Positions 1-10,690 of a DNA stretch of 64,000 nucleotides are shown in pieces (positions within the stretch are counted from its first letter, which is position 1; each line of letters begins with the position of its first letter). Location: NCBI RefSeq assembly GCF_030445035.2, contig NC_080677.1, positions 110,849,263 through 110,913,262 on the forward strand, given 5' to 3'. The stretch is from Dasypus novemcinctus (lineage: Eukaryota; Chordata; Mammalia; Cingulata; Dasypodidae). The notes under the pieces are model-generated. The model was not told the origin of the DNA. It was given only the letters and a program-made list of their open reading frames with translations, and did not search any database. Both the position numbers and the translations under genes were made by a program.

Positions 1-59
1 CATGGTACATGCCCTGGAGATTAGCCAGTAAACAAAGCCATAGTAACTAATAACCTTCA

Positions 60-450
60 TTCCCTCCCAACCACCCATTCCCACAAAACAGCAGGAGTTT
101 ATTGACACACCTTTTGGAGGCTAGCAGAAGTCCTAAATCAAGGAATGGGCAAAGTTTGCTTTCTCCCTAAAGATGGTAGTGTTCTGGCTCTGGTTGCCAG
201 CATTCCGTGGGGTTCCTTGGCTTTCCCACCACTTGGCTAGTCCTCTCCTTTCTCACTTCTGTGACTTCCCGACCCTCTTTCTAAGGCTTCTGGGAATCTG
301 GATTAAGACCACCCTCATTCGGTTGGGCCACACCTTAACTAAAAATAGCTCTTAAAGAAATCCTATTTATAATGGGTCCCTACTCATAAGGATGGGGACT
401 GAGATGAAGAATGTTTTTCCTGGGGTGTGTAACTCAGTCTATCACAAAAC
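60..450 (-). repeat. Old LTR-like interspersed repeat, antisense (class uncertain)
   Basis: The stretch reads like the reverse complement of a common mammalian repeat: a 'tttattgacacaccttttgg' entry, a 'ttggaggctagcagaagtcc' block, a 'gttccttggctttcccac' block and a closing part with 'ggttgggccacacc'. This order is seen in decayed MaLR/ERVL-type LTRs. No target-site duplication was found and the family is uncertain. Confidence 0.35.
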
Positions 451-499
451 CTAATTCAAAATTCCTGCTCTCTAAAGCTTCTTTAACTGTTTGCTCACA

Positions 500-1330
500 A
501 AATCTATAATACCACCCAGCCATTATCCTTGGAATGTTCCAGAGTTTGATGCTTAGATGTCTTCTCTTGTTAAAATTTACTCATGCTCATTCAGTCCTGT
601 TGGCTTTAAATGTCATGTGTGTGCTCATGGCTCCCCATTTTATATCTGTTTGACTCTCTTCAAAACTCCTTTAACTCTAACAGGCTTCTGACAGCTCTAA
701 TAGGCATCTACGCCTGTGTAACAGGCTAGAACTGAGCTAATGATTTTCTCCCACAGACTTCCTTATCTCAGCCAAAGATAACCTATATCTTTTCAGTTCT
801 GCAGACTCAAAACCATGAAGTTAACCTTGACCGTCTTTTTAAATTCATATCCAAAAATCCAATCTGTGAAAAAAATCTTAGTGATTTTACCTTCAAAATA
901 AATCCATGATCCAACTACTGCCGCCATTCTGGAGCAAGCCACCATTATATCTCTCTTGGATTATTGAAAAAGCTTCCTAACTAGTCCCTCTGCTTTCACC
1001 TTTGCCTTCCCCAGTCTGTTTTTAACTTGAGCAGCAAGAGAATGATCATGTTAAAATATGAGTAAGATCAGCCTCTCCTCTAATCAAAACCTTCCAAATT
1101 TCCCAACTCCAAGTAAAAACCAAATTTATTACAATAGCTCCCTTTTACCTCTTTGACTTTGTCTGCACTTTCTCCTTTGTTCACTCTACTCCACCCATAA
1201 TGGCTTCCTTGCTGTTCCTCAGATATGCCAGGAATTCTACCATACCCGTAAGGCCTTTGCATTTATGTTCCCTCTGCCTAGATTACTTTTTCCTTAGATT
1301 AGCCACATGGCCCACACCCTCACATCTTGT
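500..1330 (+). repeat. LINE-2 (L2) 3' portion, first part
   Basis: The sequence follows the 3' third of the mammalian L2 consensus in order: a 'ggctttaaatgtcatgtgtg' block, a 'gagcaagccaccattata' block, a 'cttggattattgaaaaagc' block, and 'ggcctttgcatttatgttcc' near 1250. It stops at about 1330 and resumes near 2050, so one L2 copy has been split by a later insertion. It is heavily diverged with no intact frame. Confidence 0.75.
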
Positions 1331-2050
1331 GTCAGGGTTCAGTCAGGAGACAGATCTCATTGTGATTTGAACAGGAACAATTTAATATGAAGAGTTATCA
1401 ACAGGGGATTGGATGAGTGGGGGCCTGTTAAACTGAGTAAGAGAAGAGTAAAGTATGGAAGAGGCTTAGAGACCTCTAGAATACAGGAATAGCAGATATA
1501 GGGAGCAGGCACCAACCCTAGAGCTGAGATCTAGACCACATTAGAGAGGGCTTGGCTGTGGCTTATTAGATGGTACTGAGGTACCATGGTAGCAGTATTT
1601 ACTAGAATTCCATGCATCACAGTGTGAAAGGAAATCATCCACAGGGAGGTGCTGTACCTCGGAACTCACTGTAAAGATGTCCCCAAGGGTACTGGGAAGC
1701 TCTGCAAGAATTGCCAAACCTGTGACACTTCTTCTGCAAGATGTCCCAATCATCAGATTTCCTCTGCAAAGCCTCATGAGGGTGCCAAGAGAAGCTACCT
1801 ATGGAAGGGGCCATTTGCTGCTGGCCACTGGGACCTATAGGAAAAAAACACCCCCATTGCTTGCTGACTAGCTGAGCACACTGACTGGAACCAGGACGAG
1901 AAGCCTCTTCCTCCTGAATGTCTCTCTTGCCTTCTGTACTGACAATGCTTGAAATAGTGCTCCCTGCAAAGGAGAAACACTAAAAGGATTTGGTTCCATT
2001 GTTGTAGAGCAGGCAATGAAGGATGAATTTAGAGCTAAGAGGCAATCATT
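1330..2050. repeat. Unclassified insertion splitting an L2
   Basis: About 720 bp separates two collinear halves of a single L2 copy, so this block probably arrived as a later insertion. It starts near 'tgtgtcagggttcagtcagg' and has no recognisable coding domain or tRNA-like head. I cannot name the family or find a clear target-site duplication. An old LTR is possible. Confidence 0.35.
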
Positions 2051-2365
2051 TGATAACTAGAGTTCTTCTTTTAGATCTTTACTTAAATATCACTGTCTTA
2101 GTGAAGCATTTTTTTTTTTGGAAGGCTACCCTTTCAAAAAATTTGAACCTCTGGAAGTTTCTAACTTGCTTTCCTTCTTAATTTTTCCTCCATAGCACTA
2201 ATTCCTACTGTAATACATATTTCAATTTGTCTATCTTCCTCCAACCAGAATATAGTCTCCATGACTACTGGAATATTTGGGCTTTGTTCATGGCTACATT
2301 TCCAATACTTAGATCAGAGCTTGACATTTTGTAGGTGCTCAGTAAATTTTTGAATGAATGAATTT
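2050..2365 (+). repeat. LINE-2 3' end, second part
   Basis: Continuation of the L2 that breaks near 1330: an 'atctttacttaaatatcact' block, then 'catagcactaattcc', and a 3' end 'gtaggtgctcagtaaat' followed by a short 'tgaatgaatgaat' tail. The (tgaa)n tail is the usual L2 end. Confidence 0.75.
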
Positions 2366-2811
2366 CCTATGCTCTCTCCTCCTCTCCTTCCTGCATGTCA
2401 TTCAGCTCCTTCTCATATAGGAATTCTTCTTCTTCATCAAAACCTTGGACTGCCTCCTCTTTTCCAGTCAGACATTCTCTATTTCACTTGCTTTTTGCTT
2501 TCCCAAACACTCAGTGCCCTTGCTTTCTGTATTTTCATTATTCCGGTTAAAACAAAACAAAAATGAAATAAAGCAAAACACCCTTCATGAACCCTTTTGC
2601 TCCTTTTCTTTGCATTGTACCATAGCAAATGAATGCTGCTGGAGAAAGTTATTCAATAGGGCAGAGTGACATAACCACAAATTCATCATCAACATTTAAA
2701 AGGAAGCTCAATGTTCTACTAGAATCCTACTATATTTTTCATTCTCACTCTCTGGGGTGACAATTCCAACCCTTTTCTACTCTCCTCCTGCCCCAGCATT
2801 TGGTCTAGAGT

Positions 2812-3000
2812 CCATGCTGTCCAATATGGCAGCCCCCAGCCATGTGTACCTATTTACATTTATATTAGTTAAAATTAGATAAAATTAAAAATTCAGTTCT
2901 TTTTCACACTGGTCACATTTCAAGTGCTCAAGAACCACATGTGGACAGTACAGATATAGAACTTTCCACGATTGCATTAACTTCTATTGAACAGCATTGG
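2812..3000. mobile_element. hAT-type non-autonomous DNA element
   Basis: The ends are imperfect inverted repeats: 'catgctgtccaatatgg' at the left and 'ctattgaacagcattgg' at the right. The interior 'cacatttcaagtgctcaag' and 'accacatgtggacagta' is typical of Charlie-like hAT MITEs that start with 'gctgtccaatag'. The right end lies next to a DAS-III SINE that duplicated the last bases on insertion, so the hAT element is older than the SINE. Confidence 0.55.
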
Positions 3001-3004
3001 TCTT

Positions 3005-3407
3005 TTATTTTATTTTTTTAAAGATTTATTTTTTATTTATTTCTCCCCCTCCCACTGCCCCCAGTTGTCTGCTCTCTGTGTGACCACTTCTGTCCTTATC
3101 AGCAGCACCGGGAATCTGTGTTTTCTCTTTGTTGTGTCATCTCGCTGTGTCAGCTCTCCGTGTGTGCGGTGACATTCCTGGGCAGGCTGTACTTTCTTTC
3201 CTACTGGGCAGCTCTCCCTACAGGGCGCACTCCTTGCGCGTGGGATTCCCCCACATGGGGGACACCCCTGGGTGGCACGGCACTCCCTGCGCGCATCAGT
3301 TCTGTACATGGGCCAGCCCCACACAGGTCAAGGAGGCCCGGGGTCTGAACCACTGACCTCTCATGTGGCAGGCAGACACCCTATCCATTGGACGAAGCCC
3401 GCCTCCC
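3005..3407 (-). mobile_element. DAS-III SINE, copy A
   Basis: Full-length tRNA-derived armadillo SINE on the minus strand, with its tail at the left ('aaagatttattttttattt') and its tRNA-like head at the right. It is flanked by a perfect 13 bp target-site duplication 'cagcattggtctt' at 2992-3004 and 3408-3420. The head is degraded (B-box region 'tctgaaccactgacc'), so it is probably one of the older copies here. Confidence 0.9.
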
Positions 3408-3727
3408 CAGCATTGGTCTTGAGTCCTCATTCACAGGTAAAATTGAAGCCCCAGAAAGGAACTTCCTTGACTTCTTATCCATATCTGTTCCCATTTCTAT
3501 GTCCTGTTACATATGAGATGGTGTCTCTCTACCTATCTAAGGTAAAAAAATCTACCTGTACTCTTGATTCTTCCTTCCTATTTTCCCCTCCTTTCTCAGG
3601 AAATGTAAACTATGAAATATTCCTTTTCTCCTCTGCCCACTTAACAAATTTTGTCTCATTCTGGCTATTTTATGAATATTTAAACATTCTCAAGTGTTTC
3701 CAATCTAGGCCAACAAAAATACATGCA

Positions 3728-3837
3728 AGGGCAGTGGTTGTAGCTCAGTGGCTGAGCGCCTGCTTCCCATGTACATGATCCCAGGTTCAAGCTCCAGCAC
3801 CTCCTAAAAAATAACAGCAACAACAACAACAACAAAC
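3728..3837 (+). mobile_element. Short DAS-I-type tRNA SINE
   Basis: A tRNA-like head of about 80 bp ('ggttgtagctcagtggctga' onwards) with an A-box-like 'tagctcagtgg' and a B-box-like 'ggttcaagctcc', followed by 'cctcctaaaaaa' and a (caa)n-rich tail. It lacks the long body of DAS-III. The left flank 'caacaaaaatacatgcaa' and the right 'caacaaacacttatgcaaa' resemble each other, which may be a decayed target-site duplication. Confidence 0.7.
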
Positions 3838-3919
3838 ACTTATGCAAAACAAAACAAAAGTAAAACAAAATTCCCAGCAACAGTCTTGGTCCCATATGCC
3901 CCACATGCTCCCATAGCTA

Positions 3920-4300
3920 CCATCCTAGTTCTCTCCTCCTTTTCCACCAAGTTCTTATAAAGAGGTTGTCTATACTCCTTTCCTCAGTTTCCTCACTCTT
4001 TACTCTACTAAACAACTTTTTATAAGATCTCCAGGGATCCAATAGACATTTTTCTCTTACTTGACCTCTTTGCTGCTTTTGAGGCTAATTATCCCTCTTC
4101 CCAATTGAACATCTTCCCCTGGTTCAGTTACTGCTCACTTCTAGGTCTCCCCTGGTGGTTGCTCTTCAGTCTGCCTTGCAGGCTCATCCTTCAGCAATTA
4201 GGTGTTGGGGTTCCTTAGGATTCAGTCCTTAGGATTCATCTCACCCCATGTGACCATGTACAACCATAACTTCAGTATTCATCTCTAATGGTAATGGTCA
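3920..4300 (+). repeat. LINE-2 fragment (left part)
   Basis: Matches the end of the L2 reverse-transcriptase region in order: 'aagaggttgtctatactcc', 'ttacttgacctctttgctgc', then 'gttccttaggattcagtcc'. It breaks at about 4300, where an L1 3' end was inserted, and resumes near 5295. No open frame survives. Confidence 0.65.
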
Positions 4301-4439
4301 TGATTTTTAATTTTTAAACTGTGACCTATAGTCAGAATAGCTTCTACATAGAGACTCAATACATGCACACATATGTATAAGACCTAATTAAAACTTGCCT
4401 GAAACAATACTTACTACTCTTACCTATTCTATTATTTTT

Positions 4440-5295
4440 AGGTTTTATTTATTTATTTTTAATTGTCTTTTTTTAAAAGATATATATAGATCACAAAAAA
4501 TGTCACGTTAAAAAATACAAGAGGGAAACGGACTTTGGCCCAGTGGTTAGGGCGTCCGTCTACCATATGGGAGGTCCGCGGTTCAAACCCCGGGCCTCCT
4601 TGACCCGTGTGGAGCTGGCCATGCGCAGTGCTGATGCGTGCAAGGAGTGCCGTGCCACGCAAGGGTGTCCCCCGCGTGCGGGAGCCCCACGCGCAAGGAG
4701 TGCACCCGTGAGGAGAGCCGCCCAGCATGAAAAGAAAGTGCAGCCTGCCCAGGAATGGCGCCGCCCACACTTCCCGTGCCGCTGACGACAACAGAAGCGG
4801 ACAAAGAAACAAGACGCAGCAAATAGACACCAAGAACAGACAACCAGGGGAGGGGGGGAAATTAAATAAATAAAATAAATCTTTAAAAAAAAAAAAAAAA
4901 AATACAAGAGGTTCCCATATACCCTACACACCACCACTAACACCCCCCACTCCTCCCACATCAACACTTTTTTCATCATTTTGGCACATTCATTGCATCT
5001 GGGGAATACCATCCCAGGTTCCACAGGATGGGGGAATAAAATATGGATTAGAGTGGTTACTGGTATTCTACTAAAGAACTATTGTGACTCTAGCAATTGA
5101 AGAAATTGTATCATTGATGTGGAGCCAGTGGCCACAGTAGTTGCTGAGAGCAGGGAGAAGGAATAAGAGATGTGATGTGGGGGCATTTTTGGCACTGGGT
5201 GTTGTCCTAAATGATACTGCAGGGACAGATGCTGGACATTATGTATCTTGGCATAACCACTGAATGGACTGGAGGAGAGTGTAAACTATTCTATT
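4440..5295 (-). mobile_element. L1 3'-UTR insertion with inverted 5' piece
   Basis: The left part, to about 4995, is the antisense end of a xenarthran-type L1 3' UTR ('ttcccatataccctacacac' to 'cattcattgcatctggggaa'). The right part, about 5010-5290, is in the sense orientation ('gggggcatttttggcactgg', 'ctggaggagagtgtaaact'). The two parts are adjacent stretches of the same UTR, which is the layout expected of twin-primed L1 insertion. The element splits an L2, and a DAS-III copy later landed inside it at 4525. Confidence 0.6.
4525..4897 (+). mobile_element. DAS-III SINE, copy B (short young subfamily)
   Basis: Well-preserved plus-strand copy, with an A box 'tggcccagtgg' at 4536-4546, a B box 'ggttcaaaccc' at 4580-4590 and a long poly(A) tail. 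The target-site duplication 'aaaaatacaagagg' is at 4511-4524 and 4898-4911. It lacks the roughly 40 bp internal block (the 'gagagctgacac' to 'cacagattcc' region) found in the longer copies, and its head reads 'aaacggactttggccc'. It shares both traits with the copies at 27618 and 52824. Confidence 0.93.
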
Positions 5296-6450
5296 TCATT
5301 TTTAAAAGGCTGCTTAAATTGATTCCATGACTCACCAATAGGTTGCCATACAATTCAAGTAACACTGATAGACACATCAATAACCCCTTAATTTATATCT
5401 TCAGTTCATATCTCTCTTCTGGGATTTTCCCCCAAATATACGGCTCCTTTTCTGATATTTCCACTTGCATCTCTCAGAGGTATCTCAAGTTCAACATGTC
5501 TAAGAACAAACACATGATCCCTTCCCTCTGGGATTCTTTGTTTGGTTCATATTTAATTTTGTTTTGTTCTTTTTTCGTTTTCCCTATTTCAGTGAATGGT
5601 ACCCCAATCCATTCAGTTTCTTAAATCAGCAACCAGGGAGTTATTCTTCAAACTCCCTCTGCCTTCAATTTCTTTATCTAATCCATCACAAATTCCTATA
5701 GATTTGATTTTTAATTATCTTTTCCATCTGTCCACTGCTACCCTCCAAACAAGCTCTATTCATTTCTCCCTGGACCACCATAAACACCTACCCATTAGTT
5801 TCTCAACTCCTCTATGGTGTCTACAAACTGTTTCTACACTATGGTTTAGAGTGATATATTAAAAAAGCAAATATAAACCTGTCACCTCCAATCTCCAACC
5901 CACCTCTTACTTTCAACTCTTGAACAGCTTCCTTTTCCTCCTGGGAGAAAACCAAGTTCTTTAACATGGTCTACAGGTGTGCCTGGTGTGCCCCGGCCTG
6001 GCTCCCCAGCCTGAACATGTACCACTCTCCACTGCATTCTCTGTGTGATTGTCACCCCGGCTTTGCAAGAATTTTACTCCCTCCTGCTGAAAGGTCTTTG
6101 CATATGCTCTTCCTTCTGCCTGGAAAGCTACCCTCTCTCCTTTACTTATCCATACTTATTTCTCAGAATGCTGCTAAAGCTTAACTTCCCTGGGAAAACC
6201 TATCCACACCCCAGTCCAGTTCTAGGTTCTTTGCTATATGCTGAAATAGAAAATTTTAAAAGTATTCATGTCACTTTGGATTACACACTCACAGTTATGA
6301 TTTTTTTTTTTTTACAATTAATATATGTCATTTCCATTACATTAAAAGCTCTTTGAGAGTATGGGCTATGTCAGAATTTGTCAAACTTGTATCCCTTGGG
6401 CGTTTCTCAGTGTCTGACACATAGAAAGTGTAAAAATATTTTAAATGATC
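5295..6450 (+). repeat. LINE-2 fragment (right part)
   Basis: Continues the L2 interrupted at 4300, in consensus order: 'tatctcaagttcaacatgtc', 'tcagtgaatggtacc', 'ggtctttgcatatgctcttc' and a 3' end near 'tcagtgtctgacacatag'. The following bases begin an L2 on the other strand. Confidence 0.75.
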
Positions 6451-6459
6451 AATTGAACA

Positions 6460-7945
6460 CAAACTGTAATATAGACTATGAAGGAAATTAACAGTGTATA
6501 GAAGTAGAGAATATAGCTTATTAGAATGGTCTGGGAAGGCTCTCTAAAGAGGTAATACTTAATTGAGTTCTGAAGGATGAGAAGAAGCCAATCATGGGAA
6601 GAATAAGGGAGTATGTCCCTAGACAAAGGAATTAGCATGAGCAAGGCCCTGAAGTGGGAAGGAGGTCTGCATGTGCAAGGAAAGGTGCAGCCAGGGTGGC
6701 TGGAGAACAGGAGGAGGAGATAGTGGCACAAGATAAGTGTGGTATGTTAGGCAAGGACTAGCTCATTTAGGATGTACTGACCATGATAAGGCATTTCTAT
6801 TTTATCTCAGGTATAGTGGGAAGCCATTAGAAGGGTTTGAAGCAGAAGTCTGCGGTTATCTGATTTCTGCAAAGAAAACAGATTGGGTACAAGAGCAGAA
6901 GTAAGGTCATCCAGTGAGGAGGCCCTGTAAACTGTCCACGTGAAAGATGGTGGTAGTGTGAGCAGGGTATTTGGAGGGGCATAGAGAGATGGAGTCAAGG
7001 AACAATTTGGAGGAAGAAACTACCTTGATAGTAGATTGAAATGGAAGCAGAGAGAGAGGTTGGAATCAAGGAGGTGTCCGGGTTACTTTTCTTGCTTAAG
7101 CAACTGTGTGGACAGTGGTACCATCTAGAGAGATGGAGAAGACTGAAGATTTGAGGGGGGAATATCAGGGATTTAGTTTTGGCTTTATTAAATATGAGAT
7201 GTAATATTTAATGCCCATGAGACACCCAAGTTGGGGCATTTCCAGGAGGCAGTTGCATATGTGACCTGGAAGTCAGAGTAGTGCTATGGATTGCAGATCT
7301 ACATTTGAGGTCATCAAAGGGTGGGTTGTATTTAGGGCACTGAGAATATGGATGGTCATCCAAGGAGAGAAGAAGAGCAGGCTGAACCCTGGGAAATGGT
7401 GAAATTTGTAGGGCAGGTAGAAGCAGAGAAAGGCCCAGAATGGAAGAAGGAAACCCAGGAGATTGCAAGTTCAGGTCGATAAAGAAGAAGTTATCCACTG
7501 AGCTAGATGAGACTGAGAGATCAAGGACAGAAAAGTAGATACTGGATCTGGCAACAGAGCTGAACAAACTTGACAAGAGGCGATGTGCTGGGAAGATGGG
7601 ACCCAACCAGAATGAACTGGTTTAGGGAGTGGGGATGGGTAGTGAGGACATGTGAAAAAGGCATCTGTGGGAGAGATGAATGGCCAGAACAACAGCAAGT
7701 AGATGTAAAAGCGGGAGGTTGACTGACCAGAGGCCTGGAGAAAGACATTGGAAGTCATTTTGGGTTATGTTAAGGGAACTGAGAAGGAAATGACAACCAA
7801 GTCATGTGTTGCAAGTTGACCCACGGTGTGCTGAAACATGAGGTTTCATGTATGACCAATTATACAAATTCTTCGGGGTTGGAAGGAGGGAGATTTGTGA
7901 AGCTGGGAGGAGAAAACCAGGCCAGGTGTGTTAAATGGGTACAAT
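6460..7945 (-). repeat. LINE-2, antisense, about 1.5 kb
   Basis: Reverse complement of the L2 3' region, running from near its 3' end at the left toward the reverse-transcriptase region at the right. Landmarks are 'gcaaggccctgaagtggga', 'agtgggaagccattagaagg', 'gatggagaagactgaagat' and 'ttgacaagaggcgatgtgct'. Its 3' end abuts the 3' end of the plus-strand L2 before it, giving a tail-to-tail pair. Confidence 0.7.
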
Positions 7946-8645
7946 TTAGACAGTAACTCCTCTGCATTTCTGTAATTTATTAGGCTCTTAGCTGTTCATG
8001 ATACACGATTTTTCTTAAGAGAATAAAGTAGCAATTTGTGTGACTGAAATGCTTGTTGAGAGTGTGTCATACTGATGGTTCAAAATGGGTACAATAGAAG
8101 GCCTGAGGCAGCCAGGAATTCAGGCTGCAGGCCTGTGGTCTGCTTGAAAGAAGAGAACCTAATCAAGCAGATCAGGGCAGGCCAGGCCATGTGTTCTGGC
8201 TCGGGATCCAGAGAGGTAACAGGCTGCTTTATCACTGCTCCTGCCCTTCTCGCCACAGTCAACGCCTGGGAAAGGACTTCTGGCCTGTGGCTGCCATCTC
8301 CTCAGGATTCACCCACGAGGCCACAGGAGAGGAATGACAGGGGCCACCTGAGGGGAAGCGCGCATCCACATGGCTCGTCTCTATGTCAAGGACCCTGCCT
8401 GCCCTCGGTGGACTTGGAGCATCGAATAAGTGACAGAGTTTCTCACCAGCAGCTCTGAAAAGGCCACTTCCACTTTTTATCAGCATGTACTGCTGGTGTT
8501 CAGAGACTCCAGGGGTCTGTGTCATTGCAGAGGTGAACCAGCTTCTGCCTTCTCAGACCCCGGGGACCTGGGCCATGGAGGACAAGAGCAGAGTCCAGAG
8601 AGGTGCCTTGTGATTCAAAGAGAAGGTGCAAAGTGGGCACTAACC
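7945..8645. other. No recognised feature
   Basis: Apparently single-copy sequence between two L2 blocks. I see no repeat signature, conserved domain, splice-bounded exon or structural RNA. The longest frames (about 127 codons) have no recognisable protein features. Confidence 0.5.
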
Positions 8646-9365
8646 CATTCATTTGGTCAACAAACATCGAAGGCCTGTTGGTCACTGGGCACTGTTTTAG
8701 GCACTGAGGGTATGGCAGTGAATAAAATGAAGTTCCTGCTCTTCTGGAGATTGCATTCTATAGGATACAGACAGATAAATAGCAAAGAACAAATAAATAA
8801 GGTCAGGGGGTGATAAGTGCCAGGAAGACTTATCATAAGGAAATAGGAAGGGTTAGGAGCGCATTGTTATAGATAGATCCTAACAGATAAAGGCAAACAA
8901 ATCACTAACACAATTTCAGGTGGTTATAAGTATCATGAAGAAGCTAAAGCCAGGGAAGGGGAGAAAGAGAGCCCCTGGGGGAGGGTGTCTGTTGTTGATA
9001 AGGCGGACAAGGCCGGAGGTGACGTGGAGCAGAAACTCAGGTGAGGTGAGATCTGTACAGGCGGTAGGAATATCAAGTGCCAGGTGCTCAGGGAGGAGGG
9101 AGGGGTAGCAGTGCCTGGGATGAGCAAGTGGGCCGTGGAGGCCGGGTGGAGGCTGGGCAGGTTAGTCAGGGGCAGGCAGGGGCAATGGGCATAGACTGGC
9201 TTTATTCTATGAGGCTTTATTCCAAATGGCAGATAGATAGCATCTGATTTACCTTTGGGAAGGCTCATTCTGTCAGAGGCTGTTACAGTAATCCCAGCAA
9301 GAGATGGTGGGGACTTGGTCTGGGATAGTAATGGTGAAGGCCATGAGAAGTGGTGCATTTAGGAA
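8645..9365 (-). repeat. LINE-2, antisense
   Basis: Starts with the reverse-complemented L2 3' end ('ggcactgttttaggcactga', 'cagtgaataaaatgaagttc') and proceeds through the 'ggttataagtatcatgaaga' block to 'gctgttacagtaatccc' and 'ggccatgagaagtggtgc'. Both the order and the phrases match L2. Confidence 0.75.
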
Positions 9366-9419
9366 GGGAGCGAGTGTGAGAAAAAATCAATACCTTGTTA
9401 TTACAGGGTAAGTCATCAG

Positions 9420-9660
9420 GTAGCCAGCCATGCTATGAGCCCGTTGCTATCCTAAATGCTTTCCAGCATTATTTCCTTTAGTGTTCACTGTGACTCTGTA
9501 AGGAGGTATCCTTATTAGCAGCTCACATTTGGGAAAATTGAGGCTTATGAAGGTTAGATAAAAAGGTCAAGGTTATACTGTGGACGTGTACAGTAGGTGG
9601 TTTTGAAGTTTTGAAACTCAGACTGTCTTAACTTCAAAACCTGTGATCTTGGCTTCTATA
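9420..9660 (-). repeat. MIR SINE, antisense
   Basis: Carries MIR hallmarks in reverse-complement order: 'taaatgctttccagcatta', 'aattgaggcttatgaaggtt', then a degraded tRNA-head part ending near 'ctgtgatcttggcttc'. It is old and diverged. Confidence 0.55.
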
Positions 9661-9663
9661 TTA

Positions 9664-9711
9664 CAAATATATATATATACACACACATATATACACACAC
9701 ACATATGGATA
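9664..9711. repeat. (TA)n/(CA)n microsatellite
   Basis: Short alternating run of 'atatatatatacacacacat' units directly before a DAS-II insertion whose target-site duplication ('atatatttct') lies at its edge. Confidence 0.8.
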
Positions 9712-9720
9712 TATATTTCT

Positions 9721-10070
9721 TTTTTTTAAGATTTATTTTATTTATTTATTCTTCCCACCCCTCATTATTTGCACTTGCTGTCTGTTTGTCTTCCTTTAGG
9801 AGGCACTGGGAACCAAACCTGGGGCCTCCCATGTGGAAGGGAGGCACTAATCCCTTGAGCTGCCTCTGCTCCCTGCTTTGTTGTAGCTTCCATTACGTTT
9901 TTCCTCCTTGTATCTCCTGTTGCATCATCTTGTTGCATCAGTTCGCTGTGCCAGCCAGTCGCATCAGCTCGCTGTCTTCCTCATCTTCTTTAGGAAGCAA
10001 TGGGAACTAACCCAGAAACTCCCGTGTTCGCAGGCGGGAGCTCAATTGCTTGAACCATATCCACTTCCCT
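9721..10070 (-). mobile_element. DAS-II-type SINE
   Basis: Minus-strand tRNA-derived SINE with its A-rich tail at the left ('taagatttattttatttatt') and its head at the right ('gcgggagctcaattgcttga'). It has two tRNA-like modules ('ggaggcactgggaacc' and 'ggaagcaatgggaacta') with 'cgctgt/catcagctcgctgtctt' spacers, unlike DAS-III. A 10 bp duplication 'atatatttct' flanks it at 9711-9720 and 10071-10080. Confidence 0.75.
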
Positions 10071-10080
10071 ATATATTTCT

Positions 10081-10690
10081 TCATTGAAGAAGTTGTGGGT
10101 TTATGAAACAGTCATATATAAAATAAAGGATTCCCTTGGGAAGCGGACTTGGCCCAGTGATTAGGGCATCTGTCTACCACATGGGAGGTCTGTGGTTCAA
10201 ACCCTGGGCCTTCTTGACCCATGTGGAGCTGGCCCATGCACAGTGCTGATGCGTGCAAGGAGCGCCCTGCCAGGCAGGGGTGTCCCCCGCGTAGGAGACC
10301 CCACGCGCAAGGAGTGCGCCTCGTAAGGAGGGCAGCCCAGGGTGAAAGAAAGTGCAGCCTGCCCAAGAATGGCACCGCCCACATGGAGAGCTGACACAGC
10401 AAGATGACTCAACAAAAAGAAACACAGATTCCCAAGCCGCTGACAACAACAGAAGCAGACAAAGAAGAAGATTCAGCAAATAGACACAGAGAACAGACAA
10501 CTGGGGCAGGGGGAAGGGAGAGAAATAAATAAATCAATAAAATCTTAAAAAGAAAACAAACAGGATTCCCATATTCCACCCCACTACCAACACCTTGCAT
10601 TGGTAAGGAACATTTGCTACAATTGACGATAGCACAGTTTTATAATTGTAATATTAACTAAAATCCATGGTTTAACTTAGGGTTCACAGC
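10081..10690 (-). repeat. L1 3'-UTR fragment, antisense
   Basis: Reads as the antisense end of an older xenarthran-type L1 3' UTR: 'cccatattccaccccactac', 'aggaacatttgctacaattg' and 'actaaaatccatggtttaac'. A DAS-III copy splits it at 10136, and a DAS-II abuts its left end. Confidence 0.5.
10136..10561 (+). mobile_element. DAS-III SINE, copy C
   Basis: Full-length plus-strand copy of the longer form, retaining 'gagagctgacacagcaagat'. The A box has one change ('tggcccagtga') and the B box is 'ggttcaaaccc' at about 10195. The target-site duplication 'aggattccc' is at 10127-10135 and 10562-10570. The host sequence is an L1 3' UTR fragment. Confidence 0.9.

Noticed and set aside
4530-4600. tRNA gene from the A and B box motifs
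   Set aside because: The boxes belong to tRNA-derived SINEs. The heads do not fold into a complete cloverleaf with a discrete 3' end and continue into a SINE body.
4459-5024. Overlapping 80-154 codon frames on both strands at DAS-III copies (here and at 10112, 12165, 27655, 29692, 39254, 47161, 52787, 53743)
   Set aside because: They recur wherever the same SINE occurs, in whichever orientation, and translate the tRNA-like head and body. They are open because the SINE is GC-rich and young, not because they are genes.
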